The position numbers and the translations under genes were made by a program. Shown piece after piece: positions 7,944 through 16,499 of a stretch of DNA of 29,858 nt. The notes under the pieces were generated by a model that was not told the origin of the DNA, did no database searches, and saw only the letters and a program-made list of their open reading frames with translations. Within the stretch, counting starts at the first letter, position 1, and every line of letters starts with the position of its first letter. This DNA comes from Giesbergeria sp. (GTDB lineage Bacteria > Pseudomonadota > Gammaproteobacteria > Burkholderiales > Burkholderiaceae_C): the NCBI GenBank assembly GCA_030690515.1, contig JAUYGP010000465.1:1-29858 (forward strand), written 5' to 3'.

Positions 7944-8211
7944 AACAATCCCTCTCTCTTTCTTTGGTTGTGGTATCGAAAACAGTTTGAATGGCAGACC
8001 CCTGTGGGTTCTACTGCGATGTCCCGCCCTGCGATCCAGAGTGTCTGCGCCCGGCCAGCGGATACGCCGACAAGGTCGTGATGATTGTCGAATCGGGCGG
8101 AACTGTCATCAAAAAATCCAGGCGCTGTGGCACACAGACCGCACTGGACAAAGTGGTAGGGAGGGCTCGTCGCAACCTGTTGTAGAAGCCGCTGAGCCCT
8201 GCCACGCCGCA
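7944..8211. other. Intergenic region without a supported gene
   Basis: This lies between the DUF4132 stop and the DUF3592-like start. A 64-codon plus-strand frame (7991-8185) has no Shine-Dalgarno and no recognisable motif. On the minus strand a weak candidate promoter for the DUF3592-like gene is TTGATG, 17 bases, GACAAT; only the spacing is good. No hairpin with a T-run was seen after the DUF4132 gene. Confidence 0.4.
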
Positions 8212-11200
8212 TTACCAGGGCATCTTCTTCTCCCAGTCGGCATCAAAGCCAGCGCACACTTTGGCCAAACCCACGTAGTCACCGTAGGCTTCTGCCAGTA
8301 GCACGGGTGGTACCTCGCCCAGTGGCAGGCTATGGTCGCCCCAGCTGCGTTGTTTGCTGTTTTCGAAGCTCAGCGTCTTGAGGGCGGCAGCCACATTCTC
8401 TTCGGGCAGGCAATTGCCCGAGAACTCGATCACCACGCGCACTCCTACGCTGGAGAAGTCCTTGGTGTACTGGTAGAAAAACCCGCCGTCTTCGGCCTGC
8501 GCGCGCTGGTAGCCCAGCTTGGTGAACGTGCCGCGCAGCGTAAAGGTGTCGCTCACCCAGCCCTCTTTGTCTTTGATTTCACGAACGGAAACGCCCTTGT
8601 CGTCCACAAATGCAAGAGATGGCGCCTTGCGGACCATCTGCGCAAACAGCGGCGTGAGCTTGTAGTCCTTGAAGTGGCTGATCCAGGCGTTGGCGGTTGC
8701 GTCCTCCATCAGCGATGCGTGGGCCAGGCGCAGCACGCATCCCTCGCGCAGTTCTACTGTGTCGTCGTCGGTGTTGATGAGGCTGCCGTCTTCGGTGGGG
8801 CGGAAGGTCTGCAGGCACTGTCCCTGCTCGTCCAGCTCCATCCACACCAGGCGCTGCACCAGTCGCCCGGCAATGGGATGGGTCTGCAGATACTCGTGCC
8901 ACTCGGCCTGCGGCCACAGGCGGCCAGTGCACATGGCCTCGAACAGTCGAGCGGTCTGCAGGTCGATCACCTGCTTCAACTCCTTCTTGCTGCTGGACAG
9001 CTGCGCCTTGGTTTCCTTGATCTGCGCGGGGTCGTCATTCTGGCGCGGCTCGGGCAAGGCCTTGGTGACCTTGCCTTCGGGGTTGCGCAACTCGGGCTTC
9101 ATGGCGGCATCGAGCACCATGGTGAAGCTGCGCTCGCCATAGGGAAGCACCAGCTTGCCGGTGTCGTCGAGCCCAGCGGTGGGGATGGTGCGGTCGGCCA
9201 ACTGGTCTTGCGTCCAGCCGTTGCGGTCGGCAATCTCTTGCACCAGCGTGCGGGCCTTGGCCTGAACGGAGGCGGTGCGGTAGCGGCGCGACAGGCCCAG
9301 CAGCAGCTGGATAACCAGCGGGTCGTTGCCCGGGGCTACACCCTCGAGCATGGCTTCGATCTGCGCGCGGCGCTGGTAGTGGTCGCGCATGTAGTGCTGC
9401 AGCAGCGTCACGATCTCGTGGCTCGGTGCGTGGGCCGCCAGGGCGAGGATGCCCTTCTCGCCAATCGCACTGCCCAGGTATTCACCCATCTTCTCGCGCT
9501 TGCATTCTTCAAACACCTGCTCTGGTGACTTGGCGTAGTCGCTCTCGTAGTATTGGCGGTACTCGGGCTTGACGTTCTGGTAGCCGCTCTGGTATCGCTT
9601 GTAGCGCTGCGCGGCATGGGTGTTGGCGTAGGCAATGCCTTCTTCAAGCGGCGGGTGACGGGTGTCCTGCGCGATGAACTGGCGCAGTACCGTGCTGCCC
9701 AGGGCCTGGCGGCTGGGTGCGTCGAGCAGGCCCATGTAGCGGTTGAGCAGCGCATTGCCTGCGGGCTCCTTGAGCTTGCAGGCCAGCACCACCCACCAGC
9801 GGATGATTTCAGGCTCCACGGCCTGTGCAGCGGCCCCGGCGCGGGCCCATTGGCAAGGCGGCAGTGCGTCCATGGCAAACCAGGCCAGTCCTGCGGGGGG
9901 CTTGGCTTTGAGGCCCTTTTTCGCTTCGGCCAGCAAGATAGCGGGGGCCAGGCGGGGAGAGATGTCGTCGCCCAGGGTTTCCAGCGTGGTCAGGAAAGCG
10001 GCGCGCACGGTTTCGCGGCTTTCTTTGTCGAGCGCCTGGGTCAGCCGAGCGATGGCTGCGGTGTACTTCAGATCGGCCAGCCAGTGAGCGGCTTCGATGC
10101 GAATTTCGCTCTTGCTGTGGGTGAGCGAATCCACCACGCGGCGACCAATGTCGGGCAGGCTGCTGAGCACTTGCTGCGCCACGGGGCGGTAGGTCCTTCC
10201 CTCACCCAGCGCCAACTCCATCACACGAGGCAGCCAGCGCGCCGGGACAGTGGGGAACACGGCCAGCGCGCGCAAGGTGGCACCCAGCTCCATGGTCCTG
10301 CTGTGGCGCTCGCGTTTCTGCGGCGCAACCAGGCCCAGACCTTCATCAATGAACTGGGGGTGCTCCATCAGGAAGGGCCAAATGCGCTCGGGCGGTAGCA
10401 TATCGACGGCCGAGGGCGTGTTCCAGTAGTCGCACAGCGCCGCGGGGGCCACGTCTTCGACGGGCAGGTTCGAGCGCTTGAGCAAATCGGCCAGCGCGCG
10501 CAGGTCCACGCTGCCTGCGGGTTGCTGGATCAGCCATTTCTGAAAGCCATCGTCGGCCCAGAAGCTGCGCCATTGGCGCAACACCGCCAACCAGCGGATC
10601 AGGTGCGCTGGACCAAACCCAGACAGGGCGTAGATTTTGTTGCCTGCAGTGACGACCTGCGCCACTGCACCGTTGTGTATGCGCTGGGTGTCTTTTTTGT
10701 TGGCCTGGCCGTTGAGTACCTTGAGTGCAGCTTGCAGGTCCTCGTCAGAGATTTTTGACAGGCTGGCATAGGATTTTTGGCGCCAGCTGGAGCTGTGTTT
10801 CTGGGTTTTGTTGTCGTTGATCTCTTCTGCGGCCCCCTTGCTTGCGCGCTCGACCAGTTCGACCAGATTGGCCTGCAACAGCGCCAGGGCCTGGTCGCCC
10901 AGCGGGTGGTCGGCAAAAGGGGTCCAATCAGGGGGGCGTGGGAGCTCCTGCTCATTCGCGTCGCTGGCCGCGCTCAGGCGGTTGAGCGCCGCGCGAAGAC
11001 CCTGTTGCACGGGCTTGCTGGTTTCGGTGGACAGGGCGGCCTCCAGCAAGGGGAGTGAGACTTCGGCAGGCATGCGCGCCAGCAGGTCAGCGGCCTGGGT
11101 GCGTTGCGTGGTATCGCCCTCGGTCAGCAGGACCGTCAACAAGTGCTGGCGGTCATTGGCGGCAATCTGCCCCAGGTGCAGCACGGCCTCCGTGCGTACG

Positions 11201-12033
11201 GTTTTGCTGCCGTCTACGGCCAGCGCAACGAGTTCGGCGGCAAAGGTACTGCTCAGGGATTGGTCTTTGCCCATGCGCTGCGCGAGCTGGGTGCGCCCGG
11301 CGGCCGACAGCTGACGCAGCAGCGCGCGCACGGCATCGGGGTGCGCGCGCATGTAGTCGGTGACGGCGGACGCGTTCAGCAGTCCGTCGAGCCGGTCGTG
11401 GTAGTAGCTGTCGAGGTTCTTGCGCTCAAACACCACCTGCAGTGCCAGGGAGGGATCCAGTCCGTCGTGCGCCAGCAGCTGGGCCAGCAGCTGCACGGTC
11501 CATGCGGGACGCGCCTTGGAGAGGTCGGGTTTTTTGCCGCCGTCCTTGAAGCTGGCGTGCAGTGCGTCGTTGACAAGGTACTGCACCCAGTGCGGCACGG
11601 GGGCGCCCGGATGCTCCAGCGATTTTCCCGCATCGGCGGCAGCCAGAAGTTTGCCTAGGCGCACCAGCTCGGCCAGGGGGGGCGTGGCTGCCGTAATGGA
11701 CGAATACAGGGCGCCGCGGGCGACCAGGCTTTTCGTACCCAGAGCCTCCAGGGGGGAATTGTCCCAAAGACTAAAACTCCAGCGCAGGCGGCCTGGCGCG
11801 CCCAGCAGCTGCCCCGGCTCGATGGCATAGGGCGATTGCATCGCGATCAGCACTATCTCTTGCGTGCCCTCGGTGACAAACGCCAAGGCTTTGTCAGCAA
11901 GGCCTTCTGCGGCTTTGTCCAGGGGCTCCAGGGCCTGGCGCAGCAGGTCCTGCTGTTGGATGGTGAGGTCGCTCGGCTGGCGCTCATCCGAGCGCCCGGT
12001 CACGGCCTTCACTATCTTGTTGAGCAATCCCAT
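8212..12033 (-). CDS. DUF4132 family protein with HEAT-like repeats (E. coli YehI/MolR-like)
   Basis: 1273 residues, near E. coli YehI (about 1210). The N-terminal two thirds are alpha-helical and HEAT-like, for example LVALAVDGSKTVRTEAVLHL and SKSEIRIEAAHWLADLKY, which is typical of protein-binding scaffolds. The C-terminal third carries the DUF4132 signature: ADRNGWTQDQLADRTIPTAG, then LPYGERSF, a helical stretch LSSSKKELKQVIDLQTARLF, and TGRLWPQAEW. There is no signal peptide or membrane helix, so it is presumably cytoplasmic. The older name MolR (molybdate regulation) is not well founded. The ATG at 12033 is preceded by AAGGA at good spacing. It follows the SWIM gene by 144 bp containing a degenerate repeat. 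In the cluster it is the likely scaffold or substrate-recognition partner of the MoxR/VWA pair. Confidence 0.92.
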   Translation of the reverse strand: MGLLNKIVKAVTGRSDERQPSDLTIQQQDLLRQALEPLDKAAEGLADKALAFVTEGTQEIVLIAMQSPYAIEPGQLLGAPGRLRWSFSLWDNSPLEALGTKSLVARGALYSSITAATPPLAELVRLGKLLAAADAGKSLEHPGAPVPHWVQYLVNDALHASFKDGGKKPDLSKARPAWTVQLLAQLLAHDGLDPSLALQVVFERKNLDSYYHDRLDGLLNASAVTDYMRAHPDAVRALLRQLSAAGRTQLAQRMGKDQSLSSTFAAELVALAVDGSKTVRTEAVLHLGQIAANDRQHLLTVLLTEGDTTQRTQAADLLARMPAEVSLPLLEAALSTETSKPVQQGLRAALNRLSAASDANEQELPRPPDWTPFADHPLGDQALALLQANLVELVERASKGAAEEINDNKTQKHSSSWRQKSYASLSKISDEDLQAALKVLNGQANKKDTQRIHNGAVAQVVTAGNKIYALSGFGPAHLIRWLAVLRQWRSFWADDGFQKWLIQQPAGSVDLRALADLLKRSNLPVEDVAPAALCDYWNTPSAVDMLPPERIWPFLMEHPQFIDEGLGLVAPQKRERHSRTMELGATLRALAVFPTVPARWLPRVMELALGEGRTYRPVAQQVLSSLPDIGRRVVDSLTHSKSEIRIEAAHWLADLKYTAAIARLTQALDKESRETVRAAFLTTLETLGDDISPRLAPAILLAEAKKGLKAKPPAGLAWFAMDALPPCQWARAGAAAQAVEPEIIRWWVVLACKLKEPAGNALLNRYMGLLDAPSRQALGSTVLRQFIAQDTRHPPLEEGIAYANTHAAQRYKRYQSGYQNVKPEYRQYYESDYAKSPEQVFEECKREKMGEYLGSAIGEKGILALAAHAPSHEIVTLLQHYMRDHYQRRAQIEAMLEGVAPGNDPLVIQLLLGLSRRYRTASVQAKARTLVQEIADRNGWTQDQLADRTIPTAGLDDTGKLVLPYGERSFTMVLDAAMKPELRNPEGKVTKALPEPRQNDDPAQIKETKAQLSSSKKELKQVIDLQTARLFEAMCTGRLWPQAEWHEYLQTHPIAGRLVQRLVWMELDEQGQCLQTFRPTEDGSLINTDDDTVELREGCVLRLAHASLMEDATANAWISHFKDYKLTPLFAQMVRKAPSLAFVDDKGVSVREIKDKEGWVSDTFTLRGTFTKLGYQRAQAEDGGFFYQYTKDFSSVGVRVVIEFSGNCLPEENVAAALKTLSFENSKQRSWGDHSLPLGEVPPVLLAEAYGDYVGLAKVCAGFDADWEKKMPW

Positions 12034-12126
12034 GGGTGTCCTTCGCGTCGCAGTGGAGGGCCGTATTCTGGCAGTGGCGAAGGCTCCTGGCGTTGACTCA
12101 GCTGCGGCAAGCGTGAACTATTGCCG

Positions 12127-12177
12127 CTATCAATGTAATAGCTTGTAACGCAACAACCGCATGCGGTAGGGGATTCT
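12127..12177 (+). repeat. Degenerate intergenic hairpin repeat, copy 3
   Basis: Plus strand: GCTATCAATGTAATAGCTTG, then TAACGC, a diverged centre, GCGGTAGGGGATTCTTTAG. It has the AGCT..ACGC/GCGGTAG layout of the family. It abuts the stop codon of the SWIM gene (12180-12178) in the 144-bp gap between SWIM and DUF4132. The remaining bases (12034-12126) show nothing recognisable. Confidence 0.35.
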
Positions 12178-14313
12178 TTAGCTTAAAGCCGCTGTGGGCA
12201 AACCATCAAGTTCCAGCGTCCACTGGCACAGGCAGTGCAGGCGCAGGATGCTGGCGGCGCTGCTGGCGGTGCAGTGCTGGAGCAGGGCGGCTTCCACGCT
12301 GCGCAGGCCTACCGACGCGATGGCAGGCAAAGCCTGCTGCAGTTGCGCGCGCTGTGCGCTGGTCAACGCCACACGGCCGGTGGCAGCCTGGGTATCGAGT
12401 ACATCCAGCACAGGGGCCAGCAGCCGCATCGACAAGGTGGGAGCGGTGGTTGCTGGGGCCATTCGCTGTTCGCGGCGCAACTGCAGCATGCGCAGGATGC
12501 GCTCGGCCATGGGGCTTGGGCGCGCAGGCTCGGCCGCAAAGTCGAGCGACACCGGGGCCACGGTGCCCTGGGGGGTGGTGGACAGCACCGCCACCGGCAC
12601 GAGCAGCGTAGCCGAGCCCGTGCGCTCAATCCGCACCACCACGGCATGCACGGCTGCGCCGCGCGCACACAGGCGCTCGAGGTTGTCGATTCGCTGGGCC
12701 GTGGGTTCGCTCACAGGCACGGTCAGTCGCAGCCACTCGCCGACCTCGTCTTGCACTGGCCAGTGCAGCTCCTGGCGGGCTTCGTCGATGCGGGGGGGCT
12801 GCGTGGCTGCGGGGCGCAGCACCAGGGTGTCCAGTGCATCGCCGGTGAGTCCCGTGGCCGCGGCCAGTCGGTCGGTCAGCGCACTCCACAGGCTGCAGCC
12901 CAGGTGGGCCAGGCGCGGGTCGTCCGCGCGCCATGCGGGCTGCGCCTGTGCGCGTGCGTTGCCCGCCAGCGCGAGGCGATCGTCGTCGGCCAGCCGGGGC
13001 TGCTCCAGCCGCAACGGGGCCAGGCACAGCTGATGCGCAGCGCCCGCGCCGGGCCAGACGGCGTGCGTGTTCCAGGCGCTGTGGCGATTAAAACCCAGGT
13101 CGCTTGCATCGGGCCGGGCCAGCGTCGCCTGCAGCAGCCGCTGCGCGCCCACTTCCCAGAATCCCAGAGTGAGTCCGCGTGCGCCGCCCAGGGTCTGCCA
13201 CCAGTAGCCCCCCAGGGGCAGCAGATCCAGTGTGTCGGTGGAGCCAAACTCACGGCGTGTCCGCCCGCGCAAGGCTGCAGCCAGTGCACCGGGTTCGCGG
13301 GTGTCTGTCGGAGGCTCTGCGCGCAAGGCATCGCACAGTGCCTGGATGTGCGCCATCAACGCCAGCGCATCGCGCTCCAGTGCGCGGTGGTCACGCCGCA
13401 CCAGCCAGTCCACCATGCCGCCCAAATTGCGCAGCAGTGCCGCCAGGCGCGGCAAGCCTTCGCCCCGGGCCGACATGTTGAGCGCCAGCAGCCTTCCGCT
13501 GGCCTGCTCGCTCACATGTGACAGCCCACCGGTGAGCAGCTCGTGCAGCAGGGCCTCGACCTGCCCCACAAAGACGCTCTCGCGTTGGCTCAGTGGGGTC
13601 GTAGGCGGTGTGCCGGTGTGCGCGGCGGCGCCAGCAGCCATGCCCTCGGGCCAAGCGAGAGGTTGGCCCTGCGCCAGTCTCAGCGCGGCCAGTGCCATCA
13701 GGTGCACCGCCTTGCGTTCGTGCGTAGGAACCTCCGACACCATGCCTTCAAAACCCGCGTGCACGATCCATCGGCAGGTGGCGCCGAGGTCAGGCAGGTC
13801 AATGATCAGCGTGCCGGCCTGCACGCGCCACTCCACCCCGCAGGGCAAGGCCTGTGCGGCCCGCCGTACAGCAGCAATGCCTGCGGCCTTGAAGAGCGCA
13901 GTGCTGGCCAGGGCCATCACTTCGGCCAGGGGATCGCCAGGTTGGGGCTCATGCGGGCCAGGCACGATGGGATGTGCGGTGTCGTGCTCATCTTCAGCCG
14001 CACCGGCGGGCACGGTGGCTGGTGCAGACGCTGGTAGCCCACGCAGCCACAGGGCAGCCCCCAGGATGTGTTTGCACATGGCTGGCGCAGGGCAGTCACA
14101 GCGCGCCTGCTGGGGCCCACGCGCATCGAGCCGTACGCGCTGCCCATCGGACTGCACGACACCGGTGCTGTCGCCCTGTTCGAGCCACTGCACCCTGCCC
14201 GCCTCCACATCCTTGGCGGCGCGGCGCAGCAAGCCTGTACTGGCCAAGGCCGCAAGGGTGTCGTCGTCGTAGGAGCGGTAGGCATCAATCCAGGGCATGG
14301 TGGTCTCGCTCAC
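12178..14313 (-). CDS. SWIM zinc-finger protein (E. coli YehQ-like)
   Basis: 711 residues from a GTG at 14313, six bases after the VWA stop. The ATG five codons later (14298) is an equally good start, with a GAG-type site before it. The SWIM motif is complete: C72-x-C74-x5-C80-x-H82 in RCDCPAPAMCKHILGAAL. SWIM fingers bind zinc and mediate protein or nucleic-acid contacts. The rest of the protein is Ala/Leu/Arg-rich, with no recognisable enzyme motif and no membrane segment. E. coli YehQ is of similar size (about 660) and, like this one, sits beside the VWA gene. Tight spacing with VWA argues for translation from one transcript. A role as the targeting component of the MoxR machine is plausible but unproven. 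Confidence 0.9.
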   Translation of the reverse strand: MSETTMPWIDAYRSYDDDTLAALASTGLLRRAAKDVEAGRVQWLEQGDSTGVVQSDGQRVRLDARGPQQARCDCPAPAMCKHILGAALWLRGLPASAPATVPAGAAEDEHDTAHPIVPGPHEPQPGDPLAEVMALASTALFKAAGIAAVRRAAQALPCGVEWRVQAGTLIIDLPDLGATCRWIVHAGFEGMVSEVPTHERKAVHLMALAALRLAQGQPLAWPEGMAAGAAAHTGTPPTTPLSQRESVFVGQVEALLHELLTGGLSHVSEQASGRLLALNMSARGEGLPRLAALLRNLGGMVDWLVRRDHRALERDALALMAHIQALCDALRAEPPTDTREPGALAAALRGRTRREFGSTDTLDLLPLGGYWWQTLGGARGLTLGFWEVGAQRLLQATLARPDASDLGFNRHSAWNTHAVWPGAGAAHQLCLAPLRLEQPRLADDDRLALAGNARAQAQPAWRADDPRLAHLGCSLWSALTDRLAAATGLTGDALDTLVLRPAATQPPRIDEARQELHWPVQDEVGEWLRLTVPVSEPTAQRIDNLERLCARGAAVHAVVVRIERTGSATLLVPVAVLSTTPQGTVAPVSLDFAAEPARPSPMAERILRMLQLRREQRMAPATTAPTLSMRLLAPVLDVLDTQAATGRVALTSAQRAQLQQALPAIASVGLRSVEAALLQHCTASSAASILRLHCLCQWTLELDGLPTAALS

Positions 14314-14319
14314 ACGGTT

Positions 14320-15459
14320 TCAGTTCATCACCTCTGCAAGCCACTGCGCAAAGTGGGTGGGTGTGAGGGCGGCCACATGCATGCCCTGGTTGGCCAGACG
14401 TTGGGCCATCTGGCGGTCGTACACCGGGTTGGCCGACTCATCCAGCGCAGCCAGGCCCAGCAACTTGACCCGGCTCTGGGCCATGCGCTGCACGGCGGCC
14501 AGCAGCGGCGCGGGGGCAGCGCCTTCCTCAAAGTCGCTGATGAGCGCGAATACCGTGCGCTGTGGGTTGCCAATAAGCGACTCGCAATACTGCACCGCAC
14601 GGCCGATGTCGGTGCCGCCGCCCAACTGCACGGTGAGCAGGACCTCTACCGGGTCGTACGCAAGGTGCGTCAGATCGACCACGCTGGTATCAAACACCAC
14701 CAGCTTCACCCGCACTGCAGGCAGAGAGTGCATGATCCCCGCGATGACCGCGCTGTAAATGACGGAATCCATCATCGAACCGCTCTGATCCACGCATAGC
14801 ACCACGTCCCAGGGCAAGTTGCGTTTGACACGGGCGTTGAACAGCGGGCGCTCGATGACGAGTTGTCCGCGCTCGGCACTGTAGTTTTTCAGGTTGGCGG
14901 CAATGGTGGCGCGCGCGTCAAAGTTCTGCGCGTTGGGCACGAGTGAGCGCCGCTGCCGGTTGCGTCGTCCCACCAGCGCATTCACAAAGTCGTTCTTCAG
15001 GCGGCGGGTAATGTCGTCCACCGTCTTCTGGATCACTTCGCGCACGGCATCGCGCATGGTGCCCGACAGCCGCCCGCGCATGCCCAGCAGCGCCTTGGCC
15101 AGGCCGGGCGTGGCGTCCATCGAGCGCAGCACCTCTGGGTCTTTGAGCAACTCGGTGAGCTGGTAGCGGTCGATCGCTTGCGTCTGCATGCGCTCAAAGA
15201 CCTCTTGCGGAAACAGCTTGCGTGAGCGGTTGAGCCAGTCAATGGCGCGCAGTTGACTGGGGTCGAGCGAACCCGGCCCTGCTGCAGGCCTGGAAACGCC
15301 ACGGCCATCGTATTCGCGGCCATAGAGGTATTCCAGGGCTTGGTCGAGCTTCCAGTCTTCGCCGCCCATAGATACGCCGCCCATGGACTTGGCAGCGTAG
15401 CGCCCCAGGATAAGTCGCCAGCGGCGCAGGGTTTGGTCGGATTCAGCCGGGATGAGCAT
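14320..15459 (-). CDS. VWA-domain protein, MoxR partner (E. coli YehP-like)
   Basis: 379 residues, the size of E. coli YehP. A helical N-terminal half of about 210 residues precedes a von Willebrand A domain with an intact MIDAS metal site: D224-x-S226-x-S228 in CVDQSGSMM, T283 in LGGGTDIG, and D309 in ALISDFEEG. VWA proteins of this CoxE-like class bind metal-dependently to targets and are worked by MoxR AAA+ ATPases. No signal peptide or membrane anchor is visible, so it should act in the cytoplasm. The ATG at 15459 is the first start giving the full N-terminus. The gene follows ssb by 71 bp on the same strand with no terminator seen between them, so it may be read through from ssb. It is the first gene of the yeh-like set. 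Confidence 0.93.
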   Translation of the reverse strand: MLIPAESDQTLRRWRLILGRYAAKSMGGVSMGGEDWKLDQALEYLYGREYDGRGVSRPAAGPGSLDPSQLRAIDWLNRSRKLFPQEVFERMQTQAIDRYQLTELLKDPEVLRSMDATPGLAKALLGMRGRLSGTMRDAVREVIQKTVDDITRRLKNDFVNALVGRRNRQRRSLVPNAQNFDARATIAANLKNYSAERGQLVIERPLFNARVKRNLPWDVVLCVDQSGSMMDSVIYSAVIAGIMHSLPAVRVKLVVFDTSVVDLTHLAYDPVEVLLTVQLGGGTDIGRAVQYCESLIGNPQRTVFALISDFEEGAAPAPLLAAVQRMAQSRVKLLGLAALDESANPVYDRQMAQRLANQGMHVAALTPTHFAQWLAEVMN

Positions 15460-15530
15460 AAAGCAGCAGGCGCTCTTCGACGCGGCGTGGGCTGGACACC
15501 GCGCTCGACGCCTCCTCTGGAGCGCCGCGA

Positions 15531-16103
15531 TCAGAACGGAATATCGTCATCCATATCGTCAAACCCTGAAGCCGCGCGGGGGGGCTGGGCGACGGGGGCT
15601 GGCGCAGGACGCTGCGGAGCAGGCGCTGCCGGACGCGCAGGCACAGGCGCAGGGGGGGGCGCGGCGCGGCGGGGGGCCTGGTCAAAGCCACCGCTCGGGT
15701 CACCGCCGTAACCACCATCATCGTAGCCGCCACCTTGCTGGCCACCGCTGCCTTGTCCGCCCATGCCTTGGCGACTGCCCAACATCTGCATCTGGTCGGC
15801 ACGAATTTCGGTGCTGAACTTTTCCACACCGGCCTGATCGGTCCATTTGCGCGTGCGCAGGCTGCCTTCGACATACACCTGCGAGCCCTTGCGCAGGTAC
15901 TGGCCCACGATTTCGGCCAGGCGGCCGTTAAACACGACGCGGTGCCACTCGGTGGCTTCGCGCATCTCGCCGCTCTGCTTGTCCTTCCACTTGTCGGTGG
16001 TGGCAATGGTGACGTTGGCCACCTGGTCGCCACTGGGGAATGTGCGCATTTCGGGATCGCGGCCCAGGTTGCCGACGATGATGACTTTGTTCACGGATGC
16101 CAT
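15531..16103 (-). CDS. ssb: Single-stranded DNA-binding protein
   Basis: 190 residues. The N-terminal OB fold (about 1-110) begins MASVNKVIIVGNLGRDPEMR and contains ATTDKWKDKQSGEMREATEW and VYVEGSLRTRKW. A Gly/Gln-rich then Pro/Ala-rich linker follows. It ends in the acidic tip DDMDDDIPF that recruits replication and repair partners. SSB protects single-stranded DNA in replication, recombination and repair. The start ATG at 16103 gives the canonical N-terminus; the upstream sequence has only a weak AGG. It is transcribed in the same direction as the VWA gene, which starts 71 bp after its stop. The usual neighbours in this family, an MFS transporter and uvrA, are close by, with a ClC gene intervening. 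Confidence 0.97.
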   Translation of the reverse strand: MASVNKVIIVGNLGRDPEMRTFPSGDQVANVTIATTDKWKDKQSGEMREATEWHRVVFNGRLAEIVGQYLRKGSQVYVEGSLRTRKWTDQAGVEKFSTEIRADQMQMLGSRQGMGGQGSGGQQGGGYDDGGYGGDPSGGFDQAPRRAAPPPAPVPARPAAPAPQRPAPAPVAQPPRAASGFDDMDDDIPF

Positions 16104-16221
16104 GGTGTGGGGCCTGTAGAGAATGAAGAAAAAGAAACGGCACTACGGCCAGTGCGAAAACGCGGATTCAAGCGCGCAATTGTGCCCCATCCGGCCCCCG
16201 CTGCACATGCGTGCCACAATG

Positions 16222-16459
16222 AACCTAGAAACGGCAGTTGACCGCTTTGTATCTCTTGCTAAGCCGCATGAAAGCTATTGTTGATGGCTCCAATGACGTT
16301 CACCTGATGGGTGAGAGCGCTATGCACCCGCCAGCACCGTGCTCAGGGCGCCATGCGGCGTTGTTTCTCCTTGCGGGCAGGGGCCCGCCGCGTCGTCTCG
16401 CCTTGCCTGGCTCCCTGAGCACGGCACCGGCGTACGCATCCAACTGCCGTTTCTAGGTT
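16222..16459. mobile_element. 238-bp element with perfect 19-bp terminal inverted repeats and nested hairpins (MITE-like or structured RNA)
   Basis: AACCTAGAAACGGCAGTTG at 16222-16240 is repeated exactly in inverted orientation at 16441-16459. Inside, a 12-bp perfect pair CCGTGCTCAGGG (16337-16348) / CCCTGAGCACGG (16413-16424) extends outward imperfectly to about 26 bases per arm. At the centre GCGGGC/GCCCGC closes an AGGG loop (16373-16388). No obvious target-site duplication flanks it, and no convincing gene lies inside; a 72-codon plus frame has no ribosome site. It fills the space between the ssb and ClC starts together with 118 bp (16104-16221) of ssb upstream region that shows nothing clear. 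It could be a miniature transposable element, a small RNA or a leader structure of the ClC gene. Confidence 0.6.
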
Positions 16460-16499
16460 GAAAAGGCTGCTCCCTGTAGCCCCTTTGTCTGAGCCGCCC

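Noticed and set aside
7991..8185. Plus-strand 64-codon frame in the gap before the DUF3592-like gene
   Set aside because: No Shine-Dalgarno and no recognisable motif; Cys-rich by chance.
8332..9528. Plus-strand open frame of 398 codons opposite the DUF4132 gene
   Set aside because: The opposite frame is a full-length DUF4132 protein with a good start; the plus frame shows no family pattern.
12235..13521. Plus-strand open frame of 428 codons opposite the SWIM gene
   Set aside because: Gln/Gly/Arg-rich shadow composition and no ribosome site, while the minus strand carries an intact SWIM motif protein.
16241..16340. Fluoride (crcB) riboswitch before the ClC gene
   Set aside because: A GATGG..and small hairpins are present, but the conserved pseudoknot segments and spacing of the crcB motif are not.
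16238..16456. 72-codon frame inside the inverted-repeat element
   Set aside because: It starts with TTG in one inverted repeat and ends in the other, so its ends are set by the repeat, and no ribosome site precedes it.
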